Part shown: positions 10,020 to 17,782 of the stretch, one piece after another | Position numbering within the stretch: position 1 is the first letter of the stretch | Layout: each line of letters opens with the position of its first letter | NCBI GenBank assembly: GCA_022601335.1 | Contig: JAJACV010000020.1 | Coordinates: 1-64,000 of the forward strand | Length of the DNA: 64,000 bases | Origin: Chlamydiota bacterium | GTDB lineage: Bacteria; Chlamydiota; Chlamydiia; Chlamydiales; JAAZZY01 | Direction: 5' to 3' | Program-made: the position numbers and the translations under genes | The notes under the pieces: generated by a model | What the model was told of the DNA's origin: nothing | Databases searched by the model: none | What the model saw: only the letters and a program-made list of their open reading frames with translations

Positions 10020-10563
10020 ACCAAAACTTATTTACTGGGATAATCCTTGGCTAAGAAAAAAAGCAGAACTTCATACAGAGATTACGGAAGAGGTGAAAGA
10101 GTTTGTAAAAAAAATTCTTCACATGATGACGGAGGGAGTGCTTAGAACTCCCACATCTATTCCTATTGGCTTAGCATCCACACAAGTGCAGTCTTTTTAC
10201 CGCCTTTTCATTGTCTGCCCTTACTTAGGAGATGAGAGTCAGGAGCGTTGGGGACCACCTAAAGTGTTTATTAATCCCAAGCTATCGGAGCCTTCAGATG
10301 AACTGGAAATGCTGGATGAGGGATGCTTATCTTTTCCCAAACTATATCTCCCGGTGACTCGCCCCTCCTCAATAACCGTAGAGTATCAAGACATTGATGG
10401 TAGGTCGTTTAAAGATAGGATTTCAGGATATTATGCAAGACAAGTGATGCATGAAAACGACCATTTAAATGGAGTCTTATTTATTGATCGCATTTCTAAA
10501 AACCTGCGAAAACGTCTCAAGTCAGACTTGGATGCTTTAAAAAAGCACTGTAGCACGCTTTAA
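10006..10563 (+). CDS. def: Peptide deformylase
   Basis: Removes the formyl group from nascent proteins; a metal-dependent cytosolic hydrolase. It has 185 residues. All three motifs are recognisable: the glutamine motif as IGLASTQV (about 54-61; canonical GxGLAAxQ), EGCLSF (105-110) with the metal cysteine, and HENDH (149-153) with the two metal histidines and the catalytic glutamate. A TTG start 12 bases upstream is possible, but ATG at 10006 has AGGAAA five bases ahead and is preferred. The middle region is somewhat long, with an insertion around PYLGDESQERWGPP. Confidence 0.93.
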   Translation: MSPAEPKLIYWDNPWLRKKAELHTEITEEVKEFVKKILHMMTEGVLRTPTSIPIGLASTQVQSFYRLFIVCPYLGDESQERWGPPKVFINPKLSEPSDELEMLDEGCLSFPKLYLPVTRPSSITVEYQDIDGRSFKDRISGYYARQVMHENDHLNGVLFIDRISKNLRKRLKSDLDALKKHCSTL

Positions 10564-10631
10564 AAATTAGCTTTAGAGGCATTTTTCCTGTCCTATTTAG
10601 GGAGTTTAGATTTTAAAAGCGTCTTTTTCTC

Positions 10632-10660
10632 TTGACAAACTTCAATTTTTAATGTACTAT
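10632..10660 (+). promoter_or_regulatory. Near-consensus sigma66/sigma70 promoter
   Basis: TTGACA at 10632-10637, an exact 17-base spacer, then TACTAT at 10655-10660. It precedes the first gene of the accessory island (10709), with AGGAG 12 bases before that gene's ATG. The match is strong enough to expect high expression. Confidence 0.75.
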
Positions 10661-10708
10661 AGATGTAACAACATATAAGATATTATATAATAATAGGAGC
10701 ATAATAAC

Positions 10709-11080
10709 ATGGCTAGTTTCAGTATAAAAAAAATGACCGATAGCGTAAAAACAGAAGTTCAGCAGGGAACCTCACCTCCAGCAGCACGCACCTGCATGGA
10801 AAGAGTATTTAAGAGTCTTTGTCCTAGCAGTGTTAAAAGTGCCCTTATCCAGGCTACAGTTTTAGTTGCTGTGACCTATTTTTTATCACCTACAGCATGT
10901 AATACAGATTATGCAAACGAAACAACTTATTGCAATGAGATTTATCCCTCAATCCAAGAAACTATCAATTCTATTGGAGTAGCTGCTAAAAATGCTCTTG
11001 ACGACTTTTTGATTGCATCTGGCTTTAAAGAAAAAGAAGTAGAACCCGGTTGGTTCGATAGTATTAGTCTTTTCGGATAA
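10709..11080 (+). CDS. Small single-pass membrane protein, unknown function
   Basis: I do not recognise this 123-residue protein. The first 40 residues are polar, followed by one hydrophobic segment (about 44-62: SALIQATVLVAVTYFLSP) and a 60-residue tail that begins with two cysteines (C64, C75) in an acidic, asparagine-rich stretch. It has no cleavable signal peptide. The architecture (cytosolic-type N-terminus, one membrane segment, cysteine-containing tail) recurs in the next genes of the island. A strong promoter and an AGGAG site precede it. A secreted, host-membrane-inserted protein is a reasonable inference for a chlamydia, but nothing in the sequence proves secretion. Confidence 0.75.
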   Translation: MASFSIKKMTDSVKTEVQQGTSPPAARTCMERVFKSLCPSSVKSALIQATVLVAVTYFLSPTACNTDYANETTYCNEIYPSIQETINSIGVAAKNALDDFLIASGFKEKEVEPGWFDSISLFG

Positions 11081-11123
11081 CCAACTATATTAAAATTTAA
11101 ACAACGCAAAACAGGTACTTAAC

Positions 11124-12140
11124 ATGACACCCACTTCGAATTATTTTAGACAAGATCACGGCTTTACTCCAGCACCAGAATTTCACGGCTTTACTAAAAG
11201 AGAAACCCAGAGAGAAACCCAGATTGAAGCTTCATCCCTAAAACGCTCTAGTAGTGCAGATTCTATATTCAATCAGAAAACTCAACCCTCAAATTCTAGA
11301 CTCGGCAGCCCCGATGGAAGAGTTAATAAAAAAATAGTATTTAGTACATCGCCTCAGAATCAATCTCTTTTGTCTATGCCTGAAACCCCACATCACAGAG
11401 CTTTGACCAAATCGACAGTCATGGAACCAGCTGAAAAGGATTTTCAATCGAGTCTATCTAATGCGCAACAAAAACTGGTAGAACAAGCGCTATTAGAATT
11501 AACTAATGGAACTTCTGAAACTCAAGATACTACAACAAAATTTCGTAAATTAATTGCTTCATATCAATATGATGTAGATCAACTCAATAAAAAGATTGAG
11601 GAACTAGAAGAGGATATTCAAAGTTGTAGCGAGACCAATGAAGGATTGTACCAGGAAAATACAAAATTAGATAGCAACAATCTGACTCTTATTTCCAACA
11701 ATCTGACTCTTATTTCCAACAATGAGGAGCTTACCCGGATTAATAAAACTCTTTCAGGAGCTAATGAGGAGCTTACCCGGATTAATAAAACTCTTTCAGG
11801 AGCTAATGAGGAGCTTACCGGGGTTAATAAAACTATTTCAGAAATGGTTTTAGAGAATAATGACTATAATAGAACTCTTCGAGAAGAACAACAGGAGAAT
11901 GAAAAAAAGATTAAAAAACTAGAAAAACAGATTTACACATCTAATATGAAAAATGTTTTACCACCTAAGACGAAAAGCTCATTCAAACCTACAGTCATGG
12001 CAGTGACATTAGTTGGAATCGCTTATCTTCTACCTCATACCCCACTACTCTTCTCTGTATTTAGAGAAGAAAGCTCGGATCAAACCAGTTGTTTCACATC
12101 TTTTTCAGACGCATTCGGCTGTGTAGCGAATACTTTTTAA
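11124..12140 (+). CDS. Coiled-coil protein with repeats and a C-terminal membrane anchor
   Basis: Unrecognised 338-residue protein. Residues 1-110 are polar and serine/threonine-rich and probably disordered, with a short duplication (KRETQRETQ). Residues about 140-270 form a coiled coil that contains tandem repeats: two 7-residue units (NNLTLIS) and three 14-residue units (NEELTRINKTLSGA and variants). A hydrophobic segment at about 290-312 is followed by a 25-residue tail with two cysteines (CFTSFSDAFGC). It looks like a tail-anchored protein with a long extended stalk. The repeats are identical or nearly so at DNA level, which implies recent expansion. The gene lies 43 bases after the preceding one and was probably transcribed with it. 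Confidence 0.75.
   Translation: MTPTSNYFRQDHGFTPAPEFHGFTKRETQRETQIEASSLKRSSSADSIFNQKTQPSNSRLGSPDGRVNKKIVFSTSPQNQSLLSMPETPHHRALTKSTVMEPAEKDFQSSLSNAQQKLVEQALLELTNGTSETQDTTTKFRKLIASYQYDVDQLNKKIEELEEDIQSCSETNEGLYQENTKLDSNNLTLISNNLTLISNNEELTRINKTLSGANEELTRINKTLSGANEELTGVNKTISEMVLENNDYNRTLREEQQENEKKIKKLEKQIYTSNMKNVLPPKTKSSFKPTVMAVTLVGIAYLLPHTPLLFSVFREESSDQTSCFTSFSDAFGCVANTF
11676..11846 (+). repeat. Tandem repeats inside the coiled-coil gene (21-base x2, 42-base x3)
   Basis: Two 21-base units (11676-11696, 11697-11717) encode NNLTLIS. Three 42-base units (11721-11762, 11763-11804, 11805-11846) encode NEELTRINKTLSGA, the third diverging at its end. Both periods are multiples of three and of the coiled-coil heptad, so unit gain or loss would change the stalk length without breaking the frame. 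Confidence 0.9.
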
Positions 12141-12165
12141 AAAATAAAAAAGGAACTTAATTTTT

Positions 12166-12786
12166 ATGTCTACAAGAGCTACAAGCCCAGTTAATACACC
12201 ATTTAAAGCACCTGCCCCAACACCCAACAGCATGTCATTTGCCGCTGGTGTAGATGAACAAACAGTCTTAACCAATAATTTAGTACTTGATTCACTTAGA
12301 GCTAAATTTGGAGAGAATCCTAAGAGGGAAGAACTATCTGCAGAAGCTCCTCAAACAGCCCAAGCTAATACAAACTTAGCTCAACCTCAAAAATCTCTAG
12401 ATATGTTTGCTGAACTTCAAGCTAAATTTGGAGAGAATCCTAAGAGGGAAGAACTATCTGCAGAAGCTCCTCAAACAACCAAAACGACCCCAAGCTCAAC
12501 TCCACCTCAAGAGCCTCTAAAAGCTCAAGAGCGATCACGGAGAATAAAGCCTCCCGTTGCACCAAAGCCTCGCCCAGCTCAGACTTTAACTCATCGCCAT
12601 GTTGAAACGAGCAAAAAAACAACTGAAAAGCCATCAACCGTTTCTCTAGATTACAATCAGAAAATAAATATAGACAAAACCTCGACAACAACCTCTGCTA
12701 ATAGAAGTTTCAGCTCGATCTTAATACCTGTAGCAGTAGTTCTAACAGTCTCACTTATATTTGCTAGCTTTATTTATTCGGACTAA
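12166..12786 (+). CDS. Proline-rich tail-anchored protein, unknown function
   Basis: Unrecognised 206-residue protein. The N-terminal 180 residues are polar and rich in proline, threonine and alanine. They contain a duplicated 19-residue block (AKFGENPKREELSAEAPQT at 46-64 and 86-104) and a proline-rich stretch near 126-140 (RIKPPVAPKPRPAQ), which resembles an SH3-ligand-type sequence (PxxPxxPxP). One hydrophobic segment at about 184-203 ends only three residues from the C-terminus, a classic tail anchor. AGGAAC lies 11 bases before the ATG. A host-facing adaptor displayed on a membrane is possible; this is inference from composition only. Confidence 0.75.
   Translation: MSTRATSPVNTPFKAPAPTPNSMSFAAGVDEQTVLTNNLVLDSLRAKFGENPKREELSAEAPQTAQANTNLAQPQKSLDMFAELQAKFGENPKREELSAEAPQTTKTTPSSTPPQEPLKAQERSRRIKPPVAPKPRPAQTLTHRHVETSKKTTEKPSTVSLDYNQKINIDKTSTTTSANRSFSSILIPVAVVLTVSLIFASFIYSD
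12301..12477 (+). repeat. 57-base direct repeat, two copies 120 bases apart
   Basis: Copies at 12301-12357 and 12421-12477 are almost base-identical and encode the same 19 residues. The 63-base segment between them is unique. This shows an in-frame duplication of 120 bases followed by divergence of only the linker. Confidence 0.9.
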
Positions 12787-12800
12787 CAGGAAATTTTTGA

Positions 12801-13045
12801 TGTGAACTAACTCTATATGACAGCTACCTTAATCTTGAAGAAGAGTTATGTTTACTTCAATCTAATATTCCCTCGAGTGCTTCTTTTAACAAAGAGTCTT
12901 AAACTCCATCTAAGGAATCTGTTAAAGAGCTCAAGACGAAACCAACCCAAAGCCTCCGATTTTCCATCTAGTTCATTTTTTTACAGAAAAGGACGCACAA
13001 TCTGATCTTATTCAAATATTAATTTTAGCTCAGCGCACTAGCTAA
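12801..13045 (+). pseudogene. Decayed short gene (frameshift and stop)
   Basis: This stretch fills most of the 356-base gap between two island genes. One frame from 12801 reads ELTLYDSYLNLEEELCLL... and is stopped by TAA after about 33 codons, then continues in frame as a polar lysine/proline-rich sequence to TAG. A second frame from 12986 reads EKDAQSDLIQILILAQRTS before TAA at 13043. No start codon or ribosome-binding site precedes the first part. Composition resembles the neighbouring island genes. I read it as a remnant of another island gene; an alternative 62-codon reading frame from 12817 has no protein-like composition. Confidence 0.4.
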
Positions 13046-13142
13046 TTTTCCTGAAAAATTTTTTATTATTTCGTTTCTTTATCGAAAAAAAGTAGAATTT
13101 GATTTAAACTCTCTGATTTAAACAACAAACTGATACTTTTGT

Positions 13143-13904
13143 ATGTTATCAACAAGCTGGCCCCCACAAGCAATAAAATCTCAAGAACCACCACAGTCAA
13201 GTCCTGCTAGAAACTACCTGGACAAAAACCCAGGTCGAACAAAAAGAATAGCAAAGCAATTTGATGTAAAATCTGATAGTAATTCGACTTCTTCAAGCTC
13301 CAAATCTGACACAAATGACAACTTGGAGATACATAACTTTTCGATTATAAGCTCTTTATTCAAGGAGAAGGAGACCGATTCTAGCGTTTCCCTCGAATCC
13401 TCTATTCATTCCTCAGAAGAAAATAAGTGGGCGGATCTAAATGACTTTATTACAGACCTCGAGCAGCCCTCTCAGCCCCCTCCCACACCTATTAAACCTC
13501 CTCCACAAGCCATTAACCCTCTCTTGGATCCTAAAACGTCTTCTCTACGCAATCCCTCCCCTACACCCCCTAGGTCTGCTGAAGCATTATATACTCCTCC
13601 ATCTCTACCCCCCATTTCAACAGAACCTCTCCCCCTCCAGACCCCTAAAACACCTTCACCAAGCACAACACCACCTAACGCTACAAAAGGCAGAGGAACA
13701 TGGAAGCTCCCACCCTTATCTATCAAAAGTCTTTCATTAGGATTAACGAGTGTCTATGTGATGAGTCATTTAGTTGAGTCGGTGACGAGACTTTATTTAG
13801 AGTGTTCAAACCCGGAGCCTTCTCCTCTTACTTTCTATGATTCTTGGGTGATGGGCAGAACCACCGTCCCCCCTGCTTCATTTAGCGATTGTATGTTCAA
13901 TTAG
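13143..13904 (+). CDS. Serine- and proline-rich protein with C-terminal hydrophobic segment
   Basis: Unrecognised 253-residue protein. Residues 40-100 are serine/aspartate-rich; residues 108-180 are very proline-rich (repeated PPP and SPxP-like units), and both parts are probably disordered. A moderately hydrophobic segment lies at about 190-218 (SIKSLSLGLTSVYVMSHLVE), followed by a 35-residue tail with two cysteines (C221, C250), similar in plan to the tails at 11080 and 12140. No clear ribosome-binding site precedes the ATG. The shared layout with its neighbours supports a common mode of delivery or anchoring. Confidence 0.7.
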   Translation: MLSTSWPPQAIKSQEPPQSSPARNYLDKNPGRTKRIAKQFDVKSDSNSTSSSSKSDTNDNLEIHNFSIISSLFKEKETDSSVSLESSIHSSEENKWADLNDFITDLEQPSQPPPTPIKPPPQAINPLLDPKTSSLRNPSPTPPRSAEALYTPPSLPPISTEPLPLQTPKTPSPSTTPPNATKGRGTWKLPPLSIKSLSLGLTSVYVMSHLVESVTRLYLECSNPEPSPLTFYDSWVMGRTTVPPASFSDCMFN

Positions 13905-13972
13905 ATTTAAATTTTTTTCTTTACACATTTTTTAACATACGCCTATTTTTGCGTTTTTCTATAAATTTCTTC

Positions 13973-14001
13973 TTGACAACTTAAGAAATTTCTATTAGAA
14001 T
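13973..14001 (+). promoter_or_regulatory. Near-consensus sigma66/sigma70 promoter that decides a start codon
   Basis: TTGACA at 13973-13978, an exact 17-base spacer and TAGAAT at 13996-14001. The -10 element overlaps an upstream in-frame ATG at 14000, so a transcript starting near 14008 cannot use it; the next in-frame ATG is 14036. Confidence 0.7.
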
Positions 14002-14035
14002 GAGGGTAGTAAAGCCCGTAATAATAGGTATAATA

Positions 14036-14833
14036 ATGTTAAGTATATTTTCACTTTTTAAGTCACAGACCCCACCTCCTGCTGTTCAGCCTAAAAACGA
14101 AGAAGAAGAAAAGTTTAAAACAAACGTAAAAGATAGTCTTTCTGTTTATTTGAGTAACTCTGAACACAATCCTGAAAAGGCTCTTTCCCTTGTTTATGAA
14201 GCAGTAGAGTCTCTTGAAAGCACTAGATCTTTAAAAGAGACCAAAGTACGAGTACTCCAATCTGGCAACACCAAGACAACAGAGTTTGTACAAAGTACCC
14301 AAACAGAGGTTCCTCGAATCGTAGAAAAGTTAAAAGCAAACGAAGTAGAGGCTTTAGCAAAATTAATTGTAGAGGCAATCCACACGGCAAAAACGAAAGA
14401 AAGCAGTAAGATACTTACCAGAGAGAAGCAATATACTGCCGTTTCAGAAGTTCTTACGATTGCAGATAAAGATCTCACAAGTAAAGCTTCTCAGGCTTTT
14501 GCTCAAGGGGCTAAAACAGCTGAAGTATTCCATGAAACGAAGCTAGAGAATGAAATTGCTAGTTTAACATTAAATCATAAGGGAGAAAAAGATCTCATTT
14601 TTTGGGATGCTTTTAAACTGGGTGCACAAGTCGCATTAGGAGGCGCTGCAGTGATTTCCGTTCTGGCTCTTGCTTATATTTACTACCCTGTAGATGTGCA
14701 GCCAGAACCTGAGTCAAACATTGTATGGAGTTATCTATCTGCTGGTTATGAGCAAGTAAGCAATTACTTACCCAATAACTTACTCAATAACTTAACTGAG
14801 CTAGCTCAGTCCATTCCATATTTAAACAAATAA
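14036..14833 (+). CDS. Helical protein with one C-terminal membrane segment, unknown function
   Basis: Unrecognised protein of 265 residues from the preferred ATG. An in-frame ATG at 14000 would add 12 hydrophobic residues and mimic a signal anchor, but it lies inside the promoter -10, so it is unlikely to be translated. The residues after the start are proline-rich, then strongly charged and helical (about 20-190). One membrane segment lies at about 195-217 (GAQVALGGAAVISVLALAYIY), followed by a 45-residue tail rich in leucine and asparagine. It begins a second transcription unit of the island, together with the gene at 14873, 39 bases downstream. Confidence 0.75.
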   Translation: MLSIFSLFKSQTPPPAVQPKNEEEEKFKTNVKDSLSVYLSNSEHNPEKALSLVYEAVESLESTRSLKETKVRVLQSGNTKTTEFVQSTQTEVPRIVEKLKANEVEALAKLIVEAIHTAKTKESSKILTREKQYTAVSEVLTIADKDLTSKASQAFAQGAKTAEVFHETKLENEIASLTLNHKGEKDLIFWDAFKLGAQVALGGAAVISVLALAYIYYPVDVQPEPESNIVWSYLSAGYEQVSNYLPNNLLNNLTELAQSIPYLNK

Positions 14834-14872
14834 TTCAATTAATATATAAATAATAAAAAATAAGGTAAAATT

Positions 14873-15418
14873 ATGACTACACCCGTTAATCCAAAAGCAA
14901 ATCCATTAACTCCAAACACACCTGTATCTGCAGGTGAGGCTCTTGCAAATAAACTTTTGAAAGATGCTACTGCTAAAGTAGAGGAAACCTTAAAAAAACC
15001 TGCCTCTAAAGAAGAAGAAAAAAAAGTTCCTGTTGAAACAACCCTCAAACAAAAAGCTTTTAAGACCCTTAAAATAGCGACTGCTGTTACTACTGGAGCC
15101 GTGGCTTTAACTTTAGCTACTTCAGCAGCAGTGCCCACAGCATGTGCTACAACGGCTTTATCAGGAACCGCTGTTTGTGCAGCAGTTCTTCCCTCTGCAG
15201 TGGCTCTAAACACGGCTCTTGTAACTACTGGATCAGCTCTGTTAGCGGGCGCCTATCAAATTTGCACAAACCCTCAAGAGAGTTACCAGAACTACCAATC
15301 TCATGGAGATATTTATCCTCCTGCGATTGAAGAAAGCTCTAATTACTTTACTTATCTTGCAGGTGGAGCCACTCTTCTAACCACACTAGCTGCGGGTTAT
15401 TTAGGTTCGCGCAAGTAA
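14873..15418 (+). CDS. Ala/Thr-rich multi-hydrophobic protein, inclusion-membrane-like
   Basis: Unrecognised 181-residue protein. The first 60 residues are polar and lysine-rich without a signal peptide. Hydrophobic stretches follow at about 66-90, 98-128 and 158-178. The first two are close together and form a bilobed hydrophobic region rich in alanine and threonine, with three cysteines near the turn. Bilobed hydrophobic domains of this kind are the hallmark of chlamydial inclusion membrane proteins, though composition alone cannot prove that role. AAGG precedes the ATG. A good intrinsic terminator at 15479-15511 closes the island. Confidence 0.7.
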   Translation: MTTPVNPKANPLTPNTPVSAGEALANKLLKDATAKVEETLKKPASKEEEKKVPVETTLKQKAFKTLKIATAVTTGAVALTLATSAAVPTACATTALSGTAVCAAVLPSAVALNTALVTTGSALLAGAYQICTNPQESYQNYQSHGDIYPPAIEESSNYFTYLAGGATLLTTLAAGYLGSRK

Positions 15419-15478
15419 TAGATAGCATCAATTAGCTTCTGGAGTATAGGAGCCTCTTTACTCTAAAAGTTTAAATAC

Positions 15479-15511
15479 AAAGCCCTGAGATTTCTATCTC
15501 TGGGCTTTTTT
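15479..15511 (+). terminator. Intrinsic terminator closing the accessory island
   Basis: Stem AAGCCC-GAGAT paired with ATCTC-GGGCTT around a TTCT loop, followed by six T residues. It lies 60 bases after the stop at 15418 and before the sugar-biosynthesis genes. Confidence 0.85.
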
Positions 15512-15551
15512 GTGTCTTGATCAAAACGTAAAAATCGCTATCCTTGAAAGA

Positions 15552-16250
15552 ATGACTCGTGTACTTATTTTGATTCAAGCTCGACTTCGATCTCAGCGCC
15601 TTCCTGGAAAAGCTCTCAAACCTATTTTAGGCAAGGCAATGCTTTCCTATACGTTTGAAAGACTCCAAGCGATTCAGACACCTCATAAACTTGTTTTAGC
15701 AACCAGCGACTCTCCTTGTGACAGGGCGTTAGAAACGCTGGCACATTCACATAATATTAGCTGTTTCAGAGGCTCTGAAAAAAATGTCCTCGAGCGATTT
15801 TATCAAGCCAGTCAACAGTTTTGCGGAGAAATTCTGGTGCGCATTACAGGTGACTGCCCTCTTGTTCAGCCTTCTCTTCTTGATAGAATGTTAAGCGATT
15901 TTATGAAATCAAAGGGCCAAATAGACTACTTATCTAATGTACATCCTAGAAGCTATCCAAAGGGAATGGATCTAGAAATTTTTAACTCAAAAACTTTAAA
16001 TCAAACTTACATACACGCAAAAGATCCCTATGAGTTAGAGCATGTGACCCCTTATATTTATCGTAATCCACACCTCTTTTCTATCGTAAATATTCCATAT
16101 CACCGCGATTTATCTACTTTCAATGTATCGGTAGATACCCCAGAAGATTTTCAAAGAGTCTCAAAGCTCATTGAAAAATACACACCAAGTGATCCTCTTT
16201 TTGAGCTGGACACTATGGAAGAAGATTTTCTTAACTATACAACTCATTAG
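15552..16250 (+). CDS. SpsF-like cytidylyltransferase (sugar nucleotide activation)
   Basis: Nucleotidyltransferase of the SpsF/CMP-sugar synthetase type, 232 residues. It begins ILIQARLRSQRLPGKAL (residues 5-21), the nucleotide-binding loop of this family. VRITGDCPLVQP (about 99-110) carries the metal-binding aspartate, and NVSVDTPEDFQRV (about 197-209) is the typical C-terminal signature. It would activate a nonulosonic or similar sugar acid with CTP. A longer TTG-started form is possible, but ATG at 15552 follows GAAAG and fits the family start. In Bacillus an spsF gene sits beside the NeuB-like spsE, the same pairing as here with the next gene. Confidence 0.82.
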   Translation: MTRVLILIQARLRSQRLPGKALKPILGKAMLSYTFERLQAIQTPHKLVLATSDSPCDRALETLAHSHNISCFRGSEKNVLERFYQASQQFCGEILVRITGDCPLVQPSLLDRMLSDFMKSKGQIDYLSNVHPRSYPKGMDLEIFNSKTLNQTYIHAKDPYELEHVTPYIYRNPHLFSIVNIPYHRDLSTFNVSVDTPEDFQRVSKLIEKYTPSDPLFELDTMEEDFLNYTTH

Positions 16251-16264
16251 CGTTTACTACTTTT

Positions 16265-17782
16265 ATGGACATCTCTTTAATAAATTTTAATCCAACTCCC
16301 ACTCTTCTCAAGCAAATTTTCAACTGGAGAAATGATCCTCAGACGAGGCATTTTTCAATAAGACAGCACCCCCTTCTTTGGGACGTTTTTTGCAGAGATT
16401 TTGAAAAAAAATTTCACTCCATACAAGAACAACCTCCTCAGCTTATTCTTTTAGAGGGAGAGCCAGTAGGCTTTCTATACTATGAATCTTGGTATAAGCC
16501 ATCTGTTTGCCAACTCTCTATTTTCCTAGACCCTTGTAAAAAGGGCCTCAAAATAGGCTCTACAGCTCTCAAAATAGCCCTTCAGAGCCTCTCTACCAGC
16601 CTATTTGATGAGGTGGTGGCATTTGTGCGAATAGAGAATAAAAGCGCTCAAAAGGCCTTCCAGAACGCTCAATTTGAAGATCTTGGATTCGTTGAACTAG
16701 AGCGTGAAGGAAATGTTTTTAATCTACTTAAACTTAGATACTTGAAAAATAGACCTCCTCAGGGTGTTTTCGTCATAGCCGAAGCGGGCTCTAATTTCCA
16801 TGTAGGCACTTATGAAGAGGACCTGCAGATGGGAAAAAGAATGATTCTAGAGGCTTATAAGGCAGGAGCTCAGGCGGTAAAATTTCAATTATACGATAGT
16901 TCTCACGTTTACGTACCGAACGCAGGATCTGCGGGATATTTAGGCCAGGATATCAATGAGATTTTTAATGAGTATGCGCTTCACCTAGATCTACTTCATC
17001 CCTTTGCATCGTATGCGAAACTCCTAGGAATTGAATTTATGTGTTCTGCATTTTCTGAGGCTTACTTTCAAAAAATTGATCCCTTAGTCTCTAGACATAA
17101 AATAGCTTCTTACGAGCTGAGGCATGTCAAGCTTTTGGAATTAGCGGCTCTCTCTCAAAAACCTCTCTTTTTATCTACGGGCTCGTCTACTGAAGAAGAT
17201 ATAGCTTGGGCATTGAATTATTTCAAAGAAGCTGGGGGCCACAAAATCACACTTTTACATTGCACAGCACAATATCCCGCAGAATCTTTGGGCCTTAACC
17301 TCAATTGCATTTCCTCTCTTCAAAAAAGATTTAAAGTTCCAATAGGTTATTCCGATCACAGTCCTCACCCCGTACATGCGCCCACAATCGCTGTGGCTCT
17401 GGGCGCTCAAGTAATTGAAAAACACTTCACAATGAGTCGCCTATTGAAGGGACCTGATCATACTTTTGCCATTGAATGTAATGAGCTAGGTGAGATGATC
17501 TTAGCTATTCGAGAAGCAGAAAAAATGCTAGGGCTTGCAAAAAAAGAGATCTTCCCTCAAGAAGAGGAATTAGCTCTTTTTGCTCGTCGTGGCTTACAGG
17601 CTTTAAAACCGATTCTTAAGGGTGATTTTTTTAAGGAGGGAGTCAACGTGGGTATTTTAAGACCTGGAAACCAAACATTGGGCTTACACCCTAAATATTT
17701 GGAAAAGTTAGAGGGTTCTTTAGCTCTAAATAATATAAAACTCGGGGCTGGCATTGAAAGCTGTGATGTTTTATGGAATTAA
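16265..17782 (+). CDS. GNAT acetyltransferase fused to NeuB/PseI-type nonulosonate synthase
   Basis: Two-enzyme fusion of 505 residues. Residues 1-158 look like a GNAT N-acetyltransferase (NWRNDPQTRHFS near the start, then an acetyl-CoA-binding region with LKIGSTALKIAL and a C-terminal IENKSAQKAFQNAQF), similar to PseH. Residues 165-430 are a NeuB barrel: FVIAEAGSNF (169-178), AVKFQLY (204-210), LSTGSST (303-309), GYSDHS (361-366), EKHFT (385-389). These condense phosphoenolpyruvate with an N-acetylated hexose. Residues 438-498 form the antifreeze-like SAF domain (RRGLQALKPI...GNQTLGLHP). The acetylated product of the first domain would be an immediate precursor. The gene lies 14 bases after the SpsF-like gene and overlaps the HAD gene by 10 bases. 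Confidence 0.85.
   Translation: MDISLINFNPTPTLLKQIFNWRNDPQTRHFSIRQHPLLWDVFCRDFEKKFHSIQEQPPQLILLEGEPVGFLYYESWYKPSVCQLSIFLDPCKKGLKIGSTALKIALQSLSTSLFDEVVAFVRIENKSAQKAFQNAQFEDLGFVELEREGNVFNLLKLRYLKNRPPQGVFVIAEAGSNFHVGTYEEDLQMGKRMILEAYKAGAQAVKFQLYDSSHVYVPNAGSAGYLGQDINEIFNEYALHLDLLHPFASYAKLLGIEFMCSAFSEAYFQKIDPLVSRHKIASYELRHVKLLELAALSQKPLFLSTGSSTEEDIAWALNYFKEAGGHKITLLHCTAQYPAESLGLNLNCISSLQKRFKVPIGYSDHSPHPVHAPTIAVALGAQVIEKHFTMSRLLKGPDHTFAIECNELGEMILAIREAEKMLGLAKKEIFPQEEELALFARRGLQALKPILKGDFFKEGVNVGILRPGNQTLGLHPKYLEKLEGSLALNNIKLGAGIESCDVLWN

Noticed and set aside
12817..13005. 62-codon plus-strand gene in the island gap
   Set aside because: Hydrophobic then basic composition without domain, out of frame with the more protein-like remnants, and no ribosome-binding site.
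13472..13726. Minus-strand glycine-rich frame opposite the proline-rich gene
   Set aside because: The complement of proline codons reads as glycine; no start signals and no independent support.
10632..15418. CRISPR array or satellite
   Set aside because: Repeats present are in-frame coding duplications with two or three units and no spacers.
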